Made by a program: the position numbers and the translations under genes. A DNA stretch of 11,184 nt from Alphaproteobacteria bacterium (GTDB lineage: Bacteria; Pseudomonadota; Alphaproteobacteria; Holosporales; Holosporaceae). Below the pieces are notes generated by a model. It saw nothing but the letters and a program-made list of their open reading frames with translations, ran no database searches and was not told where the DNA came from. Below are positions 6,303 to 11,184 of the stretch, piece by piece. Within the stretch, counting starts at the first letter, position 1; each line of letters starts with the position of its first letter. The stretch covers positions 1 through 11,184 of the forward strand of contig VGCF01000026.1 of assembly GCA_016870135.1 (NCBI GenBank). Direction: 5' to 3'.

Positions 6303-8476
6303 TGTTGGATGGGTTTTTCACTGTCCGCAGCCTGAGTTTGGCGGCATTAATCATATGTTGTATGGGATTAATGGCGTGGATCATCAAAAAATTGCGTACA
6401 TTATGGCCGGCACGCACAACCGTGGACAGAACATCCAGTTTTCAAATCAAAATGGCCAGAGCCTTTGCTCTGTTTGTGATCCTGCCGTGTTTTGTTGTGG
6501 CATCTTTTTCTGTTTTCTTTTTACATATTGGGATGCACACTTGGTTTAATCGCTTGGTACAAACAGCCATCAACGGTTCAGATGCCATTTCTCAACACTA
6601 TTTGCAAGAACAAAAACAATTGATTGAATTTCAAAGCCGAACCCTAATCAATGAATTGAACCAGGCATCTTCTCAGTCATTTCCGTACCCAAATTCCTTA
6701 GACCACGAATCTATTGGCCAGGACAGCCTGCTGATCAACACAAAATGGTTGACCATCTTGAATCGAGCAGAGGCCATGCAAGGTATTCATTCCATGATTT
6801 TTTCCTGCTCTCTGAGCACCCTATCCAATCAAAGCTCTGTCGTTACCATCGCCCCCAAAGCGCTGTCCACCGATGGCCATTGGCTGACCACGTTGCGCCT
6901 GACGCACAATGACATTCGGAATGCTGAACAATACGGGGGATATATTCGCTGTACCCAAGATTTTAAACATCTGTTAGAAATTTCCCCCCTGGATCCTCCC
7001 TATAGCCATACCTTTGTGGTCATCTGTCGCACCACAAACCCCACGATCCTAGAGCGTGTTTCGGAAACCCATACGGCGGCACACACCTATCAAGAGTACC
7101 GAGAGCACAGAAAATCTTGGATTTCTACGGTCCTGATCATTTTTATCTTTTTGACGATCATCTTGATTCTGATCGCCATGATTGGGGGGTTGTCTTTTGC
7201 ACAACAAACCATTGGACCCATCGGTGCATTAATCCAAGCCTCTGAACAAGTCCGACAAGGCCAAGCCCCCTTGATACCAACCAAAAACCTAACAGCCACC
7301 ACTGAATTGCGCTATTTGGTTCAAGTCTTTAACAGCATGTCGTCCGAGGTTAGTTCCAAGAGAGAGGCCCTAAAGAAGGCCAATAACCATTTGCACAATC
7401 GAAATTTATTTATCGAAAGTGTGCTAGAGGGTATTTCCTCTGGGGTTATGAGTTTGGATCGCTCGGGTGCCATTTTATTTGCAAATTCTTATGCTCAGAC
7501 ACTGTTTCCCCAAGTAAGCCCCTTGCAAGGACAAAACTTGATGACACTGGCCCCTGAATTTTATCCTTTGTTTCAACAAGCCTTGCGCAACACCACCATT
7601 ATTCACAGCGACCCCGTTGTACTGATCAGAGGCAACCACATGCGCACCTTTCGTTTACATATTCAATACTTGGTGCTGACCGATACGGTGGTGGTCACTA
7701 TGGATGACATCAGTACGTTAATTTCTGCCCAAAAGAAAAGCGCCTGGTCGGATGTGGCTTGTCGCATCGCCCATGAGGTTAAAAACCCATTAACCCCCAT
7801 CAGCTTGTCGGCTGAACGCTTGCGCCGTCGATACATCAAGGAAATCCAGACAGAACCGGAAATTTTCGAAGACTGTATAGAGACCATCATTCGTCAAGTA
7901 CATCATATTGGTAATCTGATTTCAGAATTTTCCGATTTTGCACGCCTGCCTGCCCCCCAATTGGGGGATACGGATTTGAACGTTATTTTGGTGCAAATGA
8001 TTGTGTTGTTGCAACAGGCTTATACCAATATTTCTTTTGAATATACGCCCCAGACCATTCAGGTATACTGTGATGCCCAACAAATAGAACAAGTCTTGAA
8101 TAACGTATTTAAAAATGCCATCGAATCCATAGAAGAAACCAAGCGTCACGATGGTTGCATCCACGTTGTCACAAAACACCATTCCGATTGGTTTGTTTTG
8201 TCTATCCATGATAATGGTGTGGGCCTGTCGCTGGAGAAAGCATTGGTCTTGTGCGAGCCCTATCAAACCACAAAAGAACAGGGCATGGGGTTGGGTCTAG
8301 CCATTGTGCAAAAAATCATTGACGATCATGGCGGCCTGTTTTCTATTCATCCGAACATAAACGGTGTTGGGGTCTGCGTGACCATATCCTTATTGAAGCA
8401 AGCACCTCTTTGTGGACATGATCAGGTCCAGCTGTCCCCATTGGTCCATCAGCCCGATGCTGTCAGGTCCCCTTGA
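6302..8476 (+). CDS. ntrY: Membrane sensor histidine kinase NtrY
   Basis: NtrY is the membrane kinase of the alphaproteobacterial NtrYX two-component system, tied to nitrogen, redox and envelope responses; the signal is not settled. The 724-residue protein has membrane segments at about 10-28 and 53-77, a periplasmic region to about 272, and a third segment at 274-298. It continues with a HAMP domain (about 299-352) and a PAS-like domain (about 366-470, from LFIESVLEGISSGVMSLDRS). His491 in IAHEVKNPLTPISLSAERLR is the phosphorylated residue. The ATPase domain has an N-box (NVFKNAIESI, 601-610), a G1 box (DNGVG, 637-641), EPYQTTK (652-658) and a G2 box (GMGLGLAIV, 661-669). All catalytic boxes look intact. 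The ATG overlaps the dusB stop. The expected partner NtrX does not follow: after the TGA comes degraded sequence, so this kinase is orphaned in this window. I see no terminator after it. Confidence 0.93.
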   Translation: MLDGFFTVRSLSLAALIICCMGLMAWIIKKLRTLWPARTTVDRTSSFQIKMARAFALFVILPCFVVASFSVFFLHIGMHTWFNRLVQTAINGSDAISQHYLQEQKQLIEFQSRTLINELNQASSQSFPYPNSLDHESIGQDSLLINTKWLTILNRAEAMQGIHSMIFSCSLSTLSNQSSVVTIAPKALSTDGHWLTTLRLTHNDIRNAEQYGGYIRCTQDFKHLLEISPLDPPYSHTFVVICRTTNPTILERVSETHTAAHTYQEYREHRKSWISTVLIIFIFLTIILILIAMIGGLSFAQQTIGPIGALIQASEQVRQGQAPLIPTKNLTATTELRYLVQVFNSMSSEVSSKREALKKANNHLHNRNLFIESVLEGISSGVMSLDRSGAILFANSYAQTLFPQVSPLQGQNLMTLAPEFYPLFQQALRNTTIIHSDPVVLIRGNHMRTFRLHIQYLVLTDTVVVTMDDISTLISAQKKSAWSDVACRIAHEVKNPLTPISLSAERLRRRYIKEIQTEPEIFEDCIETIIRQVHHIGNLISEFSDFARLPAPQLGDTDLNVILVQMIVLLQQAYTNISFEYTPQTIQVYCDAQQIEQVLNNVFKNAIESIEETKRHDGCIHVVTKHHSDWFVLSIHDNGVGLSLEKALVLCEPYQTTKEQGMGLGLAIVQKIIDDHGGLFSIHPNINGVGVCVTISLLKQAPLCGHDQVQLSPLVHQPDAVRSP

Positions 8477-8604
8477 TTAAACTTTTGAAACAGGCCAGTG
8501 TCGGACTTGAATTTATGATTTTTTAATGCATACCACCCTATTCTAGTATAAAATATTTTACCCAAAAAAAAACGAGTATACAAAAAACATTTGCCTGTCA
8601 TAAA
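8477..8604. other. AT-rich stretch after ntrY without a recognisable gene
   Basis: About 130 bases between ntrY and the remnant at 8605. A TATAAA (8547-8552) resembles a -10, but no acceptable -35 lies at 17-18 bp. An A9 run sits near 8564-8572. A minus-strand open frame crosses this stretch (8449-8682), but its translation has no recognisable domain and covers the ntrY end, so I do not call it. No terminator hairpin is evident. Confidence 0.4.
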
Positions 8605-8969
8605 ATGATCCGCAGCAAAGATGCCGAATGTACGCATCAACACCAAATTGTCGCTCAGACCAAACCCATATCGCCCGATCAAAAAGCTTGGATCAAGAAA
8701 AACTGATCAGAGAGGCCAACGAGGTGTCCTCGGCCAAAACCCACGCCAAATCATGATCAGAACCGATTGATGTGCAAGAAGCCATTTTTGTTCTATTGGA
8801 CGTGTGGAAAATATCCCACGATGGTTTTGCCAAAATGTGCCAGGAAAAGCGTGATCTTCGCGGCTGTTGCACCAATGGCGTCTTTTTAACCAGCATCACC
8901 CTGGATACGGACAATCCCCATTACACCCATTATACTGATCATCCAGAAAAGTTTACCCCCGTTTCATAA
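8605..8969 (+). pseudogene. Frameshifted remnant of an unrecognised gene
   Basis: Two frames appear to continue one protein. The first opens at ATG 8605 and ends at TGA 8704 after QIVAQTKPISPDQKAWIKKN. The second contains EKLIREANEV, hits TGA at 8754-8756, then reads SEPIDVQEAIFVLLDVWKIS and onward to a TAA at 8967-8969. Both halves have protein-like composition (TKPISPDQ; GFAKMCQEKRDLRG), and the frame change falls within about 8676-8704. Together they would make roughly 120 residues. I do not recognise the family. TGA cannot be read through as Trp here: aatA and ntrY end in TGA, and the intact genes use TGG. If only the part after 8756 is translated, a start near ATG 8772 would give 65 residues. 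It stands where ntrX might be expected, but nothing resembles a receiver or sigma54-interaction domain. Confidence 0.5.
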
Positions 8970-9103
8970 GGTCTAGGTTGCACAAGATGCGCCCGCCCCT
9001 TCAAAGCACGCGCTCTTACACCCAGTTCATCTGGTACCCCCCCTCTTTGAACCTTGTGGGTGCGGGCAATATCTTGACGAGGTGTTGGGGGGGGCTGTGA
9101 TAC
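8970..9103. other. GC-rich stretch of unknown content with C7 and G8 tracts
   Basis: This stretch is clearly richer in G+C than its flanks. It carries C7 (9037-9043) and G8 (9087-9094), which could pair over a 43-base loop. On the minus strand a frame without start codon stays open to a stop at 8939-8941, with protein-like pieces (RQDIARTHK, VPDELGVRARAL). I cannot assign it. It may be a remnant of another decayed gene, since it has no start and its upstream end runs into the terminator at 9104-9139. Confidence 0.3.
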
Positions 9104-9139
9104 AAAAAAGGGGAAAGCGGATATTCATCCACCTTCCCC
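9104..9139 (-). terminator. Intrinsic terminator of the secreted repeat protein gene
   Basis: Read on the minus strand, GGGGAAGGTGGAT and ATCCGCTTTCCCC form a 13-bp stem with two G-U pairs and a GAAT loop, followed directly by T6 (9109 down to 9104). It begins 34 bases after the stop of the 9174-11060 gene. On the plus strand no U-run follows, so it acts in one direction. Confidence 0.88.
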
Positions 9140-9173
9140 CAGTATCTATCAGGCCGTGCAATCCTTTGCGGAT

Positions 9174-11060
9174 TTATCCGGCAGCGGCGGTTTCCATTGC
9201 ATCCAGGATATTCGTAATGTAATTTAACCGGTCTTTTTTACTGCCTTTAAGATCCTGCTCCTTTTGATAGGCATCCGCTGCCTCTGTAATATTGGTTATA
9301 AGGGTATAAGCAAAAGTGTCGATATCATCGACTTGGATATTTTCGTTCAATGCGTTGTAATCACAATGATTTGCGACACCTTGCTTGATTTCGTTGTCCA
9401 CTTTTGTTTCTTTAAGACCAAACATAGAAGACATCATGGCATAAATCGTATCTTCATCAATTTCAGCACCATACTCCACACCATTTTGCATCACCTCAAT
9501 CTTTTCTTCCAAACGATCGACAAGATTTTGTGCCTGTTTTTTACCTGCTTTTGTCTTTTTTAAGACGGTATTCCAATTAACCTTTACTGGTTTGCTTAGT
9601 GAAAACCGAACCTGGCTTTTGGTCAAAACATCGATGGCATCTTGGGAAATCTTTTCAATGGCGCTATCTTTTGACTTTGGATTCATCAGAACGCTATACG
9701 CTTTTAAAACGCTTTTCTCTTTAACGCCATATTCCTCGGCCGTTTTTTTCATTATTTTATTCCATTCTCTTTTTTCTTTTGCATTCAGTTTTTTTAAACA
9801 AAGCTTTTGTTTTAATTCAGCAGCATCGCTTGCTGTTTTAACTTTAGCTTTCGTTTCCAACTCTTCAGGTGTTTTATCTTCAGGTGTTTTATCTTCAGGT
9901 GTGTTATATTGGGGATTATTGTAAACCTGGGATTTAATAACCGTTTTCACTTTTTCTTTTAGCAAGTCTCGATTCGATTCTTTACCAGGGCTTTCTTTAT
10001 ACCTGTCTTGTGGATTTAAATTAATAGTACTGTTTTTAGCATCTATAATATTTTGCAATAAATCGATGTTCTTGTTCAAGAAAAAAAGATCCCAGCTATT
10101 CACCGTTTGACTCATTCCCTTCACTTGATTCAAAGCGTTATTCAAACGCCTGCCGTCAATACGATTGGCCAAATAATCGATCGGCAGCTCCCCTCGGGCG
10201 GGAGTATCCAATAAACCCAATGTGATCAAAACTTTTTGCCCTTCCTCCGTTATATAACCACCCGAAACAGCATTAAGGGCGTGATTTTGACCCTTCAGAT
10301 GATTGATGATTTGTTCGCTAATCTTATCGTTGTCAAGGGGTTTCCTCTGATTGGTCTCGCCTTCTCTTTCCATAAGATGACCAGATTCTTTACCTTCAAT
10401 CAGATCACCAAACAAAGTGTTTTTGATCTCCATCTGTTGTGAATTTAAATCAATATTATTGTTGGTGAATGCTGGTCCAGGAGCAGGTGTTTCTGACCGC
10501 TGTTCTGAGCGCTGTTCTGACCGCTGTTCTGAGCTCTGTTGTTCTGAGCGCTGTTGTTCTGAGCTCTGTTGTTCTGACCGCTGTTCTGAGCGCTGTTCTG
10601 AGCGCTGATTGGTCTCGACTTCTCCATACCGACGCTCTGGATGATTACGTGTTCCCCTTTCTCTTTCTTCACTTTGTCTTTGCTCTATTGCTTTTCTTTG
10701 CTCTATTGCTTTTGCAATAGAAGAAAATGTTCCATTATCCGTAAAATCAGGGTGCTTATTGATTGCTTCCCTTAAACGGATCAGTTGGTGACTGGTATGA
10801 TTTGGAAAAATATTAAGCACTTTTTGCGCTCCAAACTCTACAGCCTCGGGTTGTTCGATTTTTTCGCGGCTATCTGGATGGAAGTAAAAAGCGTGTTTTT
10901 TCCATGGCCAATTTTCTAGCCACTTCTTCTTATCCGCTTCAACATCCTCACTGGTTCCTCTTATAGGGGCGACATCATCCTGTTCAATACCCCTAACACT
11001 GGTTAGGCTTATACAGGCGAAAAAGCCAAAAAAAATTTTGGCCCACAGATTGTTCTTCAT
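9174..11060 (-). CDS. Large secreted protein of unknown family with three internal tandem repeats
   Basis: I do not recognise this 628-residue protein. The chosen start, ATG 11060, has a strong Shine-Dalgarno (AAAGGA, 11067-11072, six-base spacing) and begins a classic signal peptide: MKNNLWAK, a hydrophobic stretch IFFGFFACISL, and a likely cleavage after VRG (residue 24). The ORF could run 26 codons further upstream, but that would bury the signal and cross the promoter. The mature protein is very hydrophilic with no further membrane segment. It contains KAIEQR twice (117-128), an RSEQ/SSEQQ tract (152-190), three TPED units (387-401), then a Lys/Glu-rich, probably helical C-terminal half. 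C-terminal stretches such as IDEDTIYAMMSSMFGL and DDIDTFAYTLITNITEAADA look folded. It has its own promoter and terminator, and its DNA is more AT-rich than the housekeeping genes. A secreted effector or surface protein is my inference; nothing shows an enzymatic activity. Confidence 0.85.
   Translation of the reverse strand: MKNNLWAKIFFGFFACISLTSVRGIEQDDVAPIRGTSEDVEADKKKWLENWPWKKHAFYFHPDSREKIEQPEAVEFGAQKVLNIFPNHTSHQLIRLREAINKHPDFTDNGTFSSIAKAIEQRKAIEQRQSEERERGTRNHPERRYGEVETNQRSEQRSEQRSEQQSSEQQRSEQQSSEQRSEQRSEQRSETPAPGPAFTNNNIDLNSQQMEIKNTLFGDLIEGKESGHLMEREGETNQRKPLDNDKISEQIINHLKGQNHALNAVSGGYITEEGQKVLITLGLLDTPARGELPIDYLANRIDGRRLNNALNQVKGMSQTVNSWDLFFLNKNIDLLQNIIDAKNSTINLNPQDRYKESPGKESNRDLLKEKVKTVIKSQVYNNPQYNTPEDKTPEDKTPEELETKAKVKTASDAAELKQKLCLKKLNAKEKREWNKIMKKTAEEYGVKEKSVLKAYSVLMNPKSKDSAIEKISQDAIDVLTKSQVRFSLSKPVKVNWNTVLKKTKAGKKQAQNLVDRLEEKIEVMQNGVEYGAEIDEDTIYAMMSSMFGLKETKVDNEIKQGVANHCDYNALNENIQVDDIDTFAYTLITNITEAADAYQKEQDLKGSKKDRLNYITNILDAMETAAAG
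9862..9906 (-). repeat. Three 15-bp tandem repeats encoding TPEDK units
   Basis: TCTTCAGGTGTTTTA (plus-strand reading) occurs at 9862-9876 and 9877-9891, with a one-base variant at 9892-9906. On the coding strand this gives NTPEDKTPEDKTPEE. The length is a multiple of three, so copy-number change would not break the frame. Confidence 0.9.
10491..10604 (-). repeat. 12/15-bp minisatellite encoding RSEQ and SSEQQ units
   Basis: About nine units derived from CTGTTCTGAGCG (plus-strand reading) sit head to tail. Some are 12 bp (RSEQ) and some 15 bp, carrying an extra Gln codon (RSEQQ, SSEQQ). Variants alternate GAGC, GACC and GAGCTC. The units are multiples of three, so gain or loss keeps the frame, and the tract stays open in several other frames, which explains spurious ORFs there. 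Confidence 0.92.
10678..10713 (-). repeat. Perfect 18-bp tandem duplication encoding KAIEQR twice
   Basis: CTTTGCTCTATTGCTTTT (plus-strand reading) at 10678-10695 is repeated without change at 10696-10713. The lack of any difference suggests a recent duplication. Confidence 0.92.
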
Positions 11061-11066
11061 TTTGTT

Positions 11067-11072
11067 TCCTTT
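11067..11072 (-). promoter_or_regulatory. Shine-Dalgarno AAAGGA fixing the start at 11060
   Basis: AAAGGA on the minus strand, six bases before ATG 11060. It is the clearest ribosome site among the confidently called genes and decides against the longer ORF starting at 11138. Confidence 0.85.
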
Positions 11073-11086
11073 AAAAAAATTCCATA

Positions 11087-11114
11087 CGAGTTCATTATAT
11101 ATAAAAAAAACTCG
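11087..11114. promoter_or_regulatory. Possible operator: CGAGTT/AACTCG palindrome around the -10
   Basis: CGAGTT (11087-11092) and AACTCG (11109-11114) are a perfect 6-bp inverted repeat with half-site centres 22 bp apart, about two helical turns. It spans the -10 and the likely start point of the promoter, a typical place for a dimeric repressor. No regulator gene is nearby. Confidence 0.4.
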
Positions 11115-11122
11115 CACTTCAA
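11094..11122 (-). promoter_or_regulatory. Sigma70-type promoter of the secreted repeat protein gene
   Basis: On the minus strand, TTGAAG (11122-11117, 4/6 to TTGACA) and a perfect TATAAT (11099-11094) are separated by exactly 17 bp. Transcription would start near 11087, leaving a leader of about 27 bases that carries the Shine-Dalgarno. Confidence 0.75.
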
Positions 11123-11184
11123 TACATATTTTGAACACAGAAGTTAAGCAGTATTAAAAAACTAAAATATAGTATTGTTTAATT

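Noticed and set aside
8449..8682. 77-residue minus-strand open frame after ntrY
   Set aside because: It covers the end of ntrY, has no recognisable domain and no ribosome site, and the opposite strand reads more like a decayed gene.
8754..8756. TGA read as selenocysteine or Trp in the remnant gene
   Set aside because: Intact genes here terminate at TGA and use TGG for Trp, and the gene is also frameshifted upstream, so decay is simpler.
8693..8914. 73-residue minus-strand open frame
   Set aside because: It is antisense to the better-supported remnant at 8605-8969 and shows no family features.
8990..9099. Possible short peptide starting MRPPL, like the DusB N-terminus
   Set aside because: Similarity stops after five residues, and the rest (37 residues) has no ribosome site or family features; probably chance.
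10417..10720. Cys/Ser/Glu/Arg-rich and Val/Leu-rich open frames on the plus strand, and an Asn/Gln/Ser-rich frame on the minus strand
   Set aside because: They arise because the 12/15-bp repeat stays open in several frames; none has a plausible start context or composition outside the repeat.

Overview
The window looks like part of a small, partly decaying alphaproteobacterial genome. The best clue is dusB (nifR3) directly followed by ntrY, a remnant of the alphaproteobacterial nifR3-ntrBC-ntrYX neighbourhood. Two wrecked genes beside intact housekeeping genes, and a large secreted repeat protein of no recognisable family, fit a host-associated lineage such as Holosporales or a relative. That placement is inference from content, not a measured phylogeny.

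Layout. Positions 2-710 (+) hold the end of an NTF2/SnoaL-like gene and a Nudix hydrolase gene broken by three frameshifts, a nonsense codon and a damaged Nudix box. Positions 707-2310 (-) hold acpP and fabF, the carrier and a condensing enzyme of type II fatty acid synthesis, joined by a one-base stop/start overlap (TAATG). Positions 2476-3925 (+) hold a DevC-family ABC exporter permease without its ATPase or adaptor, then a small Cys-containing lipoprotein. The lipoprotein gene converges with, and overlaps by 10 bp, a class I aspartate aminotransferase gene (3916-5115, -). Positions 5271-8476 (+) hold dusB and ntrY behind a good sigma70-type promoter, again joined by TAATG; no ntrB, ntrC or ntrX is present. 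Positions 8477-9103 hold no intact gene, only a frameshifted remnant of an unknown gene and GC-rich sequence with C7 and G8 tracts. Positions 9104-11122 form a self-contained minus-strand unit: promoter with a palindrome around the -10, a strong Shine-Dalgarno, a 628-residue secreted protein with three different in-frame tandem repeats, and an intrinsic terminator.

Functionally most of the window is core metabolism (fatty acids, amino acids, tRNA modification) plus a membrane sensor kinase separated from its usual response regulator. The item least explained by known families is the secreted repeat protein at 9174-11060, a candidate effector or surface protein. I see no RNA genes, CRISPR array or intact mobile element.
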